64,000 nucleotides of DNA from Flavobacterium branchiicola (GTDB lineage Bacteria > Bacteroidota > Bacteroidia > Flavobacteriales > Flavobacteriaceae), in the NCBI RefSeq assembly GCF_018383905.1, contig NZ_JAGYWA010000005.1:186001-250000 (forward strand). Reading direction: 5' to 3'. The notes under the pieces are model-generated. The model did not search any database and was not told where the DNA came from. It worked only from the letters and a program-made list of their open reading frames with translations. Each line of letters opens with the position of its first letter. The stretch's first letter is position 1. A program made the position numbers and the translations under genes. This document shows positions 27,469 through 36,118 of this stretch, piece after piece.

Positions 27469-28158
27469 ATGCTAAACAGTTATAGCTCTGCGGATAAAGC
27501 ATTATTAGCAGTAGATTGTATCATTTTCGGATTCGACAATGAAGGTTTAAAAATACTTTTGATTAAAAGAGACTTTGAGCCGGAAAAAGGTAAATGGTCT
27601 TTAATGGGAGGTTTTTTAAAGCGTGATGAAGTATTAGATAATGCCGCAATCAGAATTTTAAATACATATACAGGTTTAAACGATATTTATATGGAGCAGC
27701 TTTATGCTTACTCTGAAATTAATCGTGATCCTGTTGAACGAACCATTTCGGTTTCCTATTATGCTTTGATTAATATCGAAAATCATAATGCTGAACTGAT
27801 AAAGAATTATCACGCCCAATGGTTTAGTATTGCCGATGCTCCCAACTTAATTTTCGACCACAACCAAATGGTGGATCATGCCATAAAAAGATTACGTTAC
27901 AGAACTTCTATAAAACCTATTGGTTTTGAATTGCTTCCGGAGAAATTTACGATGCGTCAGTTATTAGAATTGTATGAAGCAATTTTGAGTAAGGAATTAG
28001 ATAAACGTAACTTTATCAGTAAAATTAATTCATTAGAAATTTTGAATAAATTAGACGAAAAAGACATGCAGTCATCCAGAAAAGGTTCTTATTTGTACAC
28101 TTTCAACAAAGAAAAATACGAAGAAAAATTACTTAACGATTTTGTTCTGAATTTATAA
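27469..28158 (+). CDS. araR: AraR-type transcriptional regulator: Nudix-like sensor with winged helix
   Basis: A 229-residue cytosolic protein. The N-terminal Nudix-fold domain (about 8-140) begins LLAVDCIIFGF. Its Nudix box is GGFLKRDEVLDNAAIRILNT then YTGL: the REUxEExGU acidic residues are replaced, so hydrolysis is unlikely and a ligand-sensing role fits. The C-terminal part (about 150-229, FELLPEKFTMRQLLELYEAI) is a winged helix as in NrtR proteins. This matches AraR of Bacteroides thetaiotaomicron, an arabinose-responsive Nudix-family repressor. The ATG at 27469 is preferred over a TTG two codons upstream. Confidence 0.9.
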   Translation: MLNSYSSADKALLAVDCIIFGFDNEGLKILLIKRDFEPEKGKWSLMGGFLKRDEVLDNAAIRILNTYTGLNDIYMEQLYAYSEINRDPVERTISVSYYALINIENHNAELIKNYHAQWFSIADAPNLIFDHNQMVDHAIKRLRYRTSIKPIGFELLPEKFTMRQLLELYEAILSKELDKRNFISKINSLEILNKLDEKDMQSSRKGSYLYTFNKEKYEEKLLNDFVLNL

Positions 28159-28159
28159 T

Positions 28160-28407
28160 ATTTGGAATGCGGATGACGCGGATTATACGGATTTATATTT
28201 TTTTTATAAAAATAAATCTGTGCCAACCCGTTCAATCCGTGGGCAAAAAAACAAAACCCTGAAAGCCACAAACTTTCAGGGTTTTTTCTTCAATAAAACT
28301 AAAAATTATTCTTAAGTATATCAGACCACGGATTGAACGGATTGAACGGATTAACGCAGGTAATAAAAAATCAGTGAAAACCCGTTTCATCCGTAAGATC
28401 CGTGGGC
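28160..28407. repeat. GGATTGAACGGATT / AATCCGTGGGCAAA repeat region
   Basis: The 256-bp gap between araR and the aldolase gene holds two blocks of dispersed repeat (GCGGATTATACGGATTT...TTCAATCCGTGGGC and CCACGGATTGAACGGATT...GATCCGTGGGC), each with inverted ends. The araR terminator lies between them. I see no gene. Confidence 0.65.
28253..28285 (+). terminator. Terminator after araR
   Basis: A perfect 13-bp stem, AAAACCCTGAAAG / CTTTCAGGGTTTT, with a seven-base loop and a T run. It lies between convergent genes and may serve both. Confidence 0.85.
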
Positions 28408-28414
28408 AAAAAAA

Positions 28415-29071
28415 CTAACTATTTCCTTTCTGGTAATCTGCTAAAAATTGTGCTAAACCAATATCTGTTAAAGGATGTTTTAGTAAACCTTCAATTGCAC
28501 TTAATGGTCCGGTGATTACATCAGATCCGATTTTTGCACAATTGATAATATGCATTACATTTCGAACAGAAGCTGCCAAAATCTGAGTTTCATATCCGTA
28601 ATTATCATAAATCAATCGAATATCTTCTATAAGTGTCATTCCGTCTGTAGAAACATCATCCAGACGACCAATAAACGGCGATACATACGTTGCTCCGGCT
28701 TTTGCAGCAAGTAATGCCTGTCCTACTGAAAATACTAATGTGCAATTGGTTCTGATTCCTTTATCGGCAAAATAACGAATGGCTTTTACCCCGTCTTTTA
28801 TCATCGGAATTTTAACTACAATCTGTGGATGTAAAGCGGCAAGTTTTTCGCCTTCGGCAATCATTCCTTCAAAATCTGTTGAAATAACCTCGGCACTAAC
28901 ATCACCTTGAACCAATTCACAAATTTTTATGTAGTGCGTCAAAATATTGTCGGCACCTGTAATTCCTTCTTTTGCCATTAATGAAGGGTTTGTGGTTACA
29001 CCATCTAAAACGCCTAAATCATTGGCTTCTTTAATATCTTTTAAATTTGCTGTATCTATAAAAAATTTCAT
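28415..29071 (-). CDS. fsa: Fructose-6-phosphate aldolase/transaldolase-like protein
   Basis: A 218-residue short transaldolase (TalC/Fsa subfamily) starting MKFFIDTANLKDIKEANDLG and carrying VTTNPSLMAKEG, the Schiff-base Lys in IVVKIPM (about residue 85) and GATYVSPFIGRLDD. It lies 8 bp downstream of tkt, so both non-oxidative pentose phosphate steps are cotranscribed, as needed to use xylulose-5-phosphate made from arabinose. Short-form proteins may be true transaldolases or F6P aldolases; the operon favours transaldolase activity. Confidence 0.93.
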   Translation of the reverse strand: MKFFIDTANLKDIKEANDLGVLDGVTTNPSLMAKEGITGADNILTHYIKICELVQGDVSAEVISTDFEGMIAEGEKLAALHPQIVVKIPMIKDGVKAIRYFADKGIRTNCTLVFSVGQALLAAKAGATYVSPFIGRLDDVSTDGMTLIEDIRLIYDNYGYETQILAASVRNVMHIINCAKIGSDVITGPLSAIEGLLKHPLTDIGLAQFLADYQKGNS

Positions 29072-29078
29072 CTTTCTA

Positions 29079-31133
29079 TTATTTTGATAGGTTATAATTT
29101 TGTTCTTCTAAATATTTAAGGATTTGTTGAGAGGCATTTTTACTTGTAAATCCAAATTTTTCATCTAAAACTGACGCAGGTGCCGAATAGCCAAAATGTT
29201 CCAGTCCGAATACTTTTCCATTTCGTCCTGCAAGATTTTCCAGATTTACCGGAAGTCCGGCTGTAAGTCCAAAAACCAATCCGTCTTTCGGAATTACATT
29301 TTCCTGATAAGCCACTGATTGCGATCTGAAAAGTCCTTCAGAAATAATTGAAGCTACATTTATTTTTATTTTAATGATTTGTTCCAGTTCCTTTGCCGCG
29401 GCTATTAATGTCGCTACTTCAGATCCGTTTGCAATTAAAGTAATATCCGGATTTTGATGTTCTTTTACCAGATAACCTCCTTTTTTGGAATTTGAAGCTT
29501 CTTCAAAACGAGATTTTCCATTAGTCGGAAGGTCTGCAATTTCTTGTCTGGAAAGAATAAGACCTGTTGGGGTTTTCTTGTTTTCAAGTGCCATTTGCCA
29601 GGCCACAGAAGTTTCGACAGCATCTGCCGGACGAAGCGCCAGTAAACTCTGCTCTCCTGAATGGTTTTTAATTTTCTCCAATAAACGTATCTGTGCTTCC
29701 TGCTCAATTGGCTGATGCGTTGGTCCGTCTTCCCCAACTCGAAAAGAATCGTGAGTCCAGACATATTTTACTGGTAATTCCTGAATAGCAGATAAACGAA
29801 TTGCAGGTTTCATATAATCTGAAAATACAAAAAATGTTGCCACAACCGGAATGACTCCGCCATGAAGTGCGATTCCGTTTGCAATTGCCGCCATTGTTAA
29901 TTCGGCTACACCTGCTTGCAAAAAGCCTCCGCTGAAATTATTCTTTTGTAAAACAGATGATTTTTTTAAGAATCCGTCTGTTTTATCACTATTAGATAAA
30001 TCGGCAGAAGAAACAATCATGTTCTCTACATTTTCAGCCAAATATCCTAAAACAGCTGCCGAAGCATCTCGTGTTGCTGCATTTGCTTTTTGTACAACAG
30101 AACTAAAATCTAAATTGGGTAAATCACCTGCAAAAAACTGTTTGATCTTTTTTGCTAATTCTGGATTCTTGTTTTCCCAAACCAAAAATTTAGCCTTTCT
30201 TTCTGCTGCTTTTGTGGTTTTATTTGCTAAAACATTTTTATAGAAATCGGCAACCTCTTTATAAATTGCAAAAGAATCTTTAGGATCTGCTCCCAGATTT
30301 AAAAGCGTTTTTTCAAAATCGGCTTTTGTGCCACCAATAGGTTTTCCGTGCAATTCACATTGCCCTTCGTACTTAGAACCGTCAGCGGTAACACATCCTT
30401 TTCCCATTATAGTACGACCAATAATCAGAGTTGGCTTTTCTGTTTCGGCATTTGCAGCGTTAAGCGCAGAACGTATTTCATCATGATTATGAGCGTCAAT
30501 TGTTATCACTTTCCAGCCCCATGATTCATATTTCATTGCTGTATCTTCGTTTGTAACCTCATCGGTCATTGAAGAAAGCTGCACATCATTTGAATCATAA
30601 AACATAATAAAATTATTCAAGCCTAAATGCCCTGCGATACGTCCTGCACCCTGAGAAATTTCTTCCTGAACTCCACCATCCGTAATAAATCCGTAGATTT
30701 TATGATCGAATAAATTATCAAATCTGGCCGATAAAAACTTAGCAGCAATTGCAGCTCCAACTCCCATAGCATGTCCTTGCCCTAATGGTCCGGAGGTGTT
30801 TTCGATTCCTCTTTTTACATCAATCTCAGGATGTCCAGGTGTTGCTGAACCCCATTGTCTGAAGCTCTCAAGATCGGCTTTCTCATAATTTCCAAGTAAA
30901 TAATACTGGGCATACATTAAAGCCGAAAGATGTCCGGCATCCATAAAAAAACGATCTCTAAAAATCCAGTGCATATCGCTTGGATCGTATTTTAAATATT
31001 CTGTATATAATATATGCATGAAATCTGCGCCGCCCATCGCTCCTCCCGGATGGCCAGAATTGGCTTTTTCGACCATAGAAATGGCTAAAGCTCTTATGTT
31101 ATCTGCGGCTGATTGGTCTATTTTATTGTTCAT
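29079..31133 (-). CDS. tkt: Transketolase
   Basis: A 684-residue thiamine-diphosphate enzyme that moves two-carbon units between pentose and hexose phosphates. Visible signatures: RALAISMVEKANSGHPGGAM (about 14-33), GPLGQGHAMGVGAAIA (about 115), the ThDP/Mg region FITDGGVQEEISQGAGR...YDSNDVQ (about 150-183) and THDSFRVGEDGPTHQPIEQE (about 458). All three domains are present. An AraR-type palindrome 107 bp upstream implies arabinose control, so this is probably the catabolic copy rather than the only transketolase of the cell. Confidence 0.96.
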   Translation of the reverse strand: MNNKIDQSAADNIRALAISMVEKANSGHPGGAMGGADFMHILYTEYLKYDPSDMHWIFRDRFFMDAGHLSALMYAQYYLLGNYEKADLESFRQWGSATPGHPEIDVKRGIENTSGPLGQGHAMGVGAAIAAKFLSARFDNLFDHKIYGFITDGGVQEEISQGAGRIAGHLGLNNFIMFYDSNDVQLSSMTDEVTNEDTAMKYESWGWKVITIDAHNHDEIRSALNAANAETEKPTLIIGRTIMGKGCVTADGSKYEGQCELHGKPIGGTKADFEKTLLNLGADPKDSFAIYKEVADFYKNVLANKTTKAAERKAKFLVWENKNPELAKKIKQFFAGDLPNLDFSSVVQKANAATRDASAAVLGYLAENVENMIVSSADLSNSDKTDGFLKKSSVLQKNNFSGGFLQAGVAELTMAAIANGIALHGGVIPVVATFFVFSDYMKPAIRLSAIQELPVKYVWTHDSFRVGEDGPTHQPIEQEAQIRLLEKIKNHSGEQSLLALRPADAVETSVAWQMALENKKTPTGLILSRQEIADLPTNGKSRFEEASNSKKGGYLVKEHQNPDITLIANGSEVATLIAAAKELEQIIKIKINVASIISEGLFRSQSVAYQENVIPKDGLVFGLTAGLPVNLENLAGRNGKVFGLEHFGYSAPASVLDEKFGFTSKNASQQILKYLEEQNYNLSK

Positions 31134-31239
31134 CTCTAATTTTTAATTTTGAAATTTATTAGGTTTGATAAAGAGTAGTTTTTGATTCATTTTCATTGAA
31201 TTTCAAACAGAAAGGTTTCATTTAAAATGAAACAAATAA

Positions 31240-31260
31240 TAAGTGTAAAATTTACATTTA
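31240..31260. promoter_or_regulatory. AraR-type operator upstream of tkt
   Basis: TAAGTGT-N7-ACATTTA matches the sites at araB and susC with identical 7-bp spacing. The tkt ATG is 107 bp downstream on the minus strand. An approximate -7 element (TATTATTTG, one base too long) lies just beside it. Confidence 0.75.
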
Positions 31261-31324
31261 CAAATGTATGTAAAATAATTCCATAAAAACAAAAAAATTG
31301 TTTCCTTATTTTTTTAAATAAAAA

Positions 31325-31354
31325 AATGGCGATTTATCAAACAAAATCGCCATT
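31325..31354 (-). terminator. Terminator of the GntR regulator gene
   Basis: An 11-bp perfect stem, AATGGCGATTT / AAATCGCCATT. A long A tract on its left supplies the U run for the minus-strand transcript. It insulates tkt from the upstream regulator. Confidence 0.85.
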
Positions 31355-31400
31355 ACTTATATAATTAAAAGAAAAAGAAGAAAATCTTCAGATAAAAAAG

Positions 31401-32399
31401 CTACAATGAATTTCGCATAATCAAAGCCGATTTATTTTCAATTTGCTCCTTTTTTCCTTTTAAAACCATTTCTGCCAAAATTTTTCCCATCGTTTCAAAA
31501 TGAGTTGAAATTGTCGTGATTCCATTTGCAACAATTCTTTTTAAGGGAGTTTCGTTATAAGAAATAATTCCAAAATCACTGCCTAATCTTAGATTGTGAT
31601 TTCTGGCATTTTCAATAACATGAACCAGTTCACGATCAGTTGGCGTGATATACACATCGCCTACGCTAATTTTTCGGTCTTTAAATTCACTAACAATCTC
31701 ATAATCAAAATTATAATTTTTACAAAAAGCCTCAAACCCCATTTTCATACCTGGCGGTTCTCTGAATCCCGGAAAAATTAAGATCAGTTTTTGATATTTA
31801 CTCAATCTTGCTTTGGCATTGAATAAACCTTCAAAAATATCTTTTTCATGATTTTGATAAATTGCCGGAAAATCTTTTAACGCTGCATTGGTCTGATCCA
31901 GTATGATAACTTCGTTTACTGGTAGGGTTTTTATAGAATCGGTTATATCAATTAAGTTGGTTGGCATAATAATATATTTGGTATAATTCCCATTACTGTC
32001 ATTTATGAGCTTTTTAAAAACCTGAACATTAAAATGATGGAAAAATATGTCGACCTGAACATTCTTTCCAATGTTTTTTAAAAACGAATTATAGATATCT
32101 TCTTTAAAAATATTTAGCTCATCAAACAATAAAAAAATCTTCTGCTTAATTGTAGTTTCAACACTTTTAACGTAATAGCCTTTACCGGGAATGGCATAAA
32201 TGATTCCTCTTTTCTTTAACTCATCATAAGCGAGTAAAACGGTATCACGAGATAATGAAAAAGCCAGACAGACTTTATTTACAGAAGGGAGCCTGTCGCC
32301 TTTTATCAATTTTTCTTCATCAATAGCTTTTTCAATTGAAAGAATAATCTGTTTATACTTTGGCAAACCAAGATTATTTTGAATAGAGATAATGTTCAT
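31401..32399 (-). CDS. GntR-type transcriptional regulator with periplasmic-binding-like sensor domain
   Basis: A 332-residue repressor-like protein. The N-terminal GntR winged helix (about 10-78) reads LPKYKQIILSIEKAIDEEKL, RLPSVNKVCLAFSLSRDTVL and ends YAIPGKGYYV. The rest resembles a LacI/periplasmic-binding sugar sensor (FGIISYNETPLKRIVANGIT near the end). It is divergent from galM-galK-galT with only about 100 bp between, so galactose or a related sugar is the likely inducer. Two tandem ACTGGTAKGT repeats in that gap are the likely operator. Confidence 0.88.
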   Translation of the reverse strand: MNIISIQNNLGLPKYKQIILSIEKAIDEEKLIKGDRLPSVNKVCLAFSLSRDTVLLAYDELKKRGIIYAIPGKGYYVKSVETTIKQKIFLLFDELNIFKEDIYNSFLKNIGKNVQVDIFFHHFNVQVFKKLINDSNGNYTKYIIMPTNLIDITDSIKTLPVNEVIILDQTNAALKDFPAIYQNHEKDIFEGLFNAKARLSKYQKLILIFPGFREPPGMKMGFEAFCKNYNFDYEIVSEFKDRKISVGDVYITPTDRELVHVIENARNHNLRLGSDFGIISYNETPLKRIVANGITTISTHFETMGKILAEMVLKGKKEQIENKSALIMRNSL

Positions 32400-32430
32400 G
32401 AATTGCGGTTTTTTTGTGCAATATACAAAA

Positions 32431-32450
32431 ACTGGTAGGTACTGGTATGT
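32431..32450. promoter_or_regulatory. Tandem 10-bp repeats, candidate GntR operator
   Basis: ACTGGTAGGT is followed immediately by ACTGGTATGT. The 10-bp period places both copies on one face of the helix. They lie between the divergent GntR gene and galM, 18 bp upstream of the galM -7 box. Confidence 0.7.
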
Positions 32451-32468
32451 AAAAAGAGAAAATGTTTC

Positions 32469-32476
32469 TATTTTTG
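32469..32476 (+). promoter_or_regulatory. galM promoter (-7 box)
   Basis: TATTTTTG fits TAnnTTTG and lies 24 bp before the ATG at 32501. Its -33 region falls in or beside the tandem ACTGGTA repeats. Confidence 0.6.
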
Positions 32477-32500
32477 AATTTCACTTTTGGCAAAAATAGT

Positions 32501-33553
32501 ATGGAAATAAAACATATCTCTCAATTTGAAGACAAATCTGCTTGTAAATCTTTTGGTTTAACGGCTGATAACGAAGAAATTCTTTCTTTCGAATTATCAA
32601 ACAAAAGCGGAATGAAAGTTCAGTTAATCAATTATGGAGCAACTGTAACTTCATTAAAAATACCTGTTGACGGAAAATTGGTAGATGTTGTTTTGGGTTT
32701 TGATACTTTAGAATCTTATTTGGATTCTTATAATTTACCGAGTGCTCCTTATTTTGGAACCACTGTTGGCCGTTATGCCGGAAGAATCAATAAAGGTATT
32801 TTTAGTTTAAATGATACAACTTATCAATTGGCAGGAAATAACAATGGCAATGCATTGCACGGAGGAAATGTAGGTTTTGGAAAAAAAGCATGGAATGTAA
32901 CTGATTTAACTGGCGGCGAAAATCCTTCTATAACATTTAGTTTGTTGAGTGAGAATCTGGATCAAAATTATCCTGGTGCTTTACAGGTCGATTTAAAATA
33001 TACTTTAACAGAAGCAAACGAATTGCAGTTGGAGTATAAAGCAACCACAACAGAAGACACGATTATAAACTTAACACATCACAGTTATTTTAATCTAAAC
33101 GGACATGATTCGACTGTTTTGAACCAGGAAATGGCTATTGTTTCAGATAAAATACTGGAGACAAATTCAGAGAATATTCCAACCGGAAAATTTACATCGC
33201 TTTCTGATCACGCTTTCGATTTCAGAACGGCAAAAAACTGTCCGGCTTCTATTGATAATTCATTTGTTATTGAGCCTTCAAATCAAGTTGTAGCGACTTT
33301 ATACAGTTCAAAAACAAAACTAAAAATGAGTGTTTATACAGATCAGCCAAGTGTACATATTTATGTAGGCGGAAATTGTTTTGATATTTTGAAAGGGAAA
33401 GAAAATGCGGTTTATCATCCTGCAAGCGGTATTTGTTTTGAAACTCAAAATTTTCCCGACGCGCCAAATCACAAACATTTTCCTAATTCTATTTTGAAAA
33501 AAGGCGAAGAGTATCAGCAAAAAACGATTTATAAATTTGAAACTTTAGATTAG
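32501..33553 (+). CDS. galM: Aldose 1-epimerase (cytosolic)
   Basis: A 350-residue mutarotase without a signal peptide. It has GNALHGGNVGFGKKAW (about 120), the catalytic His in INLTHHSYFNLNG (about 188) and the catalytic Glu in GICFETQNFPDAPNHKHFP (about 312). It provides alpha-D-galactose for galactokinase. I start at ATG 32501; an upstream ATG at 32462 precedes the -7 box and would lie outside the transcript. First gene of galM-galK-galT. Confidence 0.95.
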   Translation: MEIKHISQFEDKSACKSFGLTADNEEILSFELSNKSGMKVQLINYGATVTSLKIPVDGKLVDVVLGFDTLESYLDSYNLPSAPYFGTTVGRYAGRINKGIFSLNDTTYQLAGNNNGNALHGGNVGFGKKAWNVTDLTGGENPSITFSLLSENLDQNYPGALQVDLKYTLTEANELQLEYKATTTEDTIINLTHHSYFNLNGHDSTVLNQEMAIVSDKILETNSENIPTGKFTSLSDHAFDFRTAKNCPASIDNSFVIEPSNQVVATLYSSKTKLKMSVYTDQPSVHIYVGGNCFDILKGKENAVYHPASGICFETQNFPDAPNHKHFPNSILKKGEEYQQKTIYKFETLD

Positions 33554-33601
33554 TTCTTAAATTTAAAGAACTAAAGAAAATACTATTACAATCACAAAAT
33601 A

Positions 33602-34762
33602 ATGAATGAAATTCTAATACAAAATACCACTTCTTTTTTTGAAAAGTCTTTTGGATCTGCCCCACAAAAAATTGTTCTTTCTCCGGGAAGAATCAATATT
33701 ATTGGTGAACATATTGATTATAATGATGGTTATGTTTTACCGGCTGCAATCGACAAAATAATTTGTTTTGCTTTTGAAAAAAACAATACTACAAAAGCCA
33801 AAATAATTGCCATCGATTTAAATGAAGAATTCGAAATTGATTTGACTGAAGAAGTAGCATTAAACGATGCCGTTTGGACCAATTATATTCGTGGTGTTAT
33901 CAAACAGCTTCAGGATAATGGTTTTTCTTTTGAAGGTTTTAACTGTGTTTTTAGCAGTAACATTCCGGTGGGATCCGGATTATCTTCTTCGGCAGCTTTA
34001 GAGTGCGGAATGATTTTCGGAATTGCGGCACTTTTTGATTTAAAAATTGAAAGGAAAGACATCGCATTATTAGGGCAAAAAGCAGAGCATTGGGTTGGTA
34101 TTAACTGCGGAATTATGGATCAGTTTTCAAGCGTTCACGGTCTTGAAAACAAAGTAATTCAGTTAGACTGCAACACCCTGGATTTTGAATATCACAATGC
34201 CGATTTCAAAGATTATTCTTTGATTCTGATGGACAGTAATGTAAAACATTCGCTTTTTACTTCAGAATATAATACTAGACGAATTGAGTGCGAACAAGGG
34301 CTGGCGATTATAAAAACGCATTTTCCGGAAGTAAAAACGTTTCGGGATTGTAAAGAAGAACAACTTTTAAGTATTCAGGATAAAATTGATCCAACGGTTT
34401 TTAAAAGAGTGCATTTTGTTGTAAAAGAAATCAATCGTGTTATCAAGGCGTGTGAGGCGCTGGATAAAGGAAATATAGAACTTTTAGGACAATTACTTTT
34501 TGAAACACATTATGGCTTATCGCAGGAATATGCTGTAAGCTGCGAAGAGCTGGATATGCTTGTAGATACTGCAAAAGCTGATGATGCGATAATTGGTTCC
34601 CGCTTAATGGGAGGCGGATTTGGTGGCTGCACTATAAATTTAATTAAAAAAGGTCATGAAAATGAGGTAAAAAGTAAGTTTTCAAATCTTTATTTAGATA
34701 CATTTGGAATTGAATTAAAATTCTACGATGTAAAAATCTCAAACGGAACAAAACTACTTTAA
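33602..34762 (+). CDS. galK: Galactokinase
   Basis: A 386-residue GHMP kinase that phosphorylates galactose at C1 (Leloir pathway). Signatures: PGRINIIGEHIDYNDGYVLP (about 28-47), the ATP loop IPVGSGLSSSAALECG (about 121-136) and the C-terminal LMGGGFGGCTINLI (about 338). Catalytic Asp in WVGINCGIMDQFSS (near 174). It sits 48 bp after galM and 17 bp before galT. Confidence 0.97.
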   Translation: MNEILIQNTTSFFEKSFGSAPQKIVLSPGRINIIGEHIDYNDGYVLPAAIDKIICFAFEKNNTTKAKIIAIDLNEEFEIDLTEEVALNDAVWTNYIRGVIKQLQDNGFSFEGFNCVFSSNIPVGSGLSSSAALECGMIFGIAALFDLKIERKDIALLGQKAEHWVGINCGIMDQFSSVHGLENKVIQLDCNTLDFEYHNADFKDYSLILMDSNVKHSLFTSEYNTRRIECEQGLAIIKTHFPEVKTFRDCKEEQLLSIQDKIDPTVFKRVHFVVKEINRVIKACEALDKGNIELLGQLLFETHYGLSQEYAVSCEELDMLVDTAKADDAIIGSRLMGGGFGGCTINLIKKGHENEVKSKFSNLYLDTFGIELKFYDVKISNGTKLL

Positions 34763-34779
34763 TACCACAACAAACAAAA

Positions 34780-35829
34780 ATGAAAAATTTCGACATTAAC
34801 GAAGATCCTCACAGACGATTTAATCCTTTATTGAACGAATGGGTACTAGTTTCACCTCATCGTGCAAAACGCCCATGGCAGGGACAAAATGAAACCATTG
34901 CCACAGAAACTTTGCCAAAGTACGACCCAACCTGTTACTTATGTCCGGGAAATGTACGTGCCAATGGAGTGAGCAATCCGAAATATGAAAGCAGCTTTGT
35001 TTTCGAAAATGATTTTGCTGCCATGAAACAGGACGAAATTATTTTTGAAGAAGATATTAAACATACTTTTTTTAAGGCAATACCAGAACAGGGAATTTCA
35101 AGAGTGGTTTGTTTTTCACCAAGACACGATCTTACTTTACCTGAAATGGAAGTTGACGGAATTGAAAACATCATTAAGACCTGGCAAAGAGAATATACCG
35201 ATTTAGGAAATATTAAATACATCAATCACGTTCAGATTTTCGAAAATAAAGGAAGCGTCATGGGCTGCAGCAACCCGCATCCACACGGGCAAATCTGGGC
35301 ACAATCTTCTTTGCCAACTCAGGTCGAAAAGACACAAAACAATTTAAAAGCGTATTTTGATAAAAACAACAGAACGCTTCTTAAAGATTATCTGGATGCC
35401 GAATTAAAATCTGGCGAGCGTGTAGTAATAGAAAATGATCATTTTGTTGCTTTGGTTCCGTTTTGGGCAATCTGGCCTTATGAAACCATGATTGTAAGCA
35501 AAAGAACTTTTGGTAAAATCACCGATTTAACCGCTGATGAAACTACCGCTTTTGCTAAAATTCTGAAACAGCTTACAACGAAGTACGACAATTTATTCAG
35601 CACTTCTTTCCCATATTCATCCGGAATTCATCAGGCGCCTACAGATGGCTTAGAACATCCGGAATGGCATTTCCACATGCATTTTTATCCGCCATTATTA
35701 AGATCAGCAACGGTTAAAAAATTTATGGTAGGTTACGAAATGCTGGGCGAATCACAACGTGATTTAACTCCTGAAAAAAGTGCCGAAGTTTTAAGACAAC
35801 AATCAGACGTTCATTATAAAAGATTATAA
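34780..35829 (+). CDS. galT: UDP-glucose--hexose-1-phosphate uridylyltransferase
   Basis: A 349-residue HIT-superfamily enzyme exchanging UMP between UDP-glucose and galactose-1-phosphate. The active-site motif is GCSNPHPHGQIWAQ (about 163-176, nucleophile His in the HPH). A zinc-type pair CYLCPGN (about 51) and HEWHFHMHFYPP-like region near 288 agree with the family. No galE is visible in the window, so the UDP-galactose epimerase must be elsewhere. Confidence 0.97.
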   Translation: MKNFDINEDPHRRFNPLLNEWVLVSPHRAKRPWQGQNETIATETLPKYDPTCYLCPGNVRANGVSNPKYESSFVFENDFAAMKQDEIIFEEDIKHTFFKAIPEQGISRVVCFSPRHDLTLPEMEVDGIENIIKTWQREYTDLGNIKYINHVQIFENKGSVMGCSNPHPHGQIWAQSSLPTQVEKTQNNLKAYFDKNNRTLLKDYLDAELKSGERVVIENDHFVALVPFWAIWPYETMIVSKRTFGKITDLTADETTAFAKILKQLTTKYDNLFSTSFPYSSGIHQAPTDGLEHPEWHFHMHFYPPLLRSATVKKFMVGYEMLGESQRDLTPEKSAEVLRQQSDVHYKRL

Positions 35830-35891
35830 AGCACATACGAAAAATAAGAAAAAACGGTGGTATTTTAAAATTTAACATAATAATCTGTTTA

Positions 35892-35912
35892 TAAATGTAA
35901 AAAACACATTTA
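35892..35912. promoter_or_regulatory. AraR-type operator upstream of the sugar symporter
   Basis: TAAATGT-N7-ACATTTA is a perfect inverted repeat with the regulon's spacing. It lies about 30 bp upstream of a TACTTTTG -7 box and 207 bp before the symporter ATG. The spacer of about 290 bp after galT is otherwise A/T-rich with no gene visible. Confidence 0.75.
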
Positions 35913-35940
35913 AAAATAATGTCTATATAGAATTTTATTA

Positions 35941-35948
35941 TACTTTTG
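35941..35948 (+). promoter_or_regulatory. Symporter promoter (-7 box)
   Basis: TACTTTTG matches TAnnTTTG. It would give a leader of about 165 nt and separate the symporter gene from the gal operon. Confidence 0.55.
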
Positions 35949-36118
35949 GCTTTTGTTCTTATTTTCATAAAAAAATAACAAAATAAAAACACATATTTTA
36001 TTTTAACCAATATAAAATAGCATAAACCGGATTTTGAAATTTTTAGATTTTTAAGTCTTTCAAAAATCAATATTAAACAAACAATCACCTATACTAATTT
36101 TAAAAAATACTACTAACA

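Noticed and set aside
32462..32500. Longer galM start at ATG 32462
   Set aside because: It lies upstream of the TATTTTTG promoter box and adds 13 residues with no family match.
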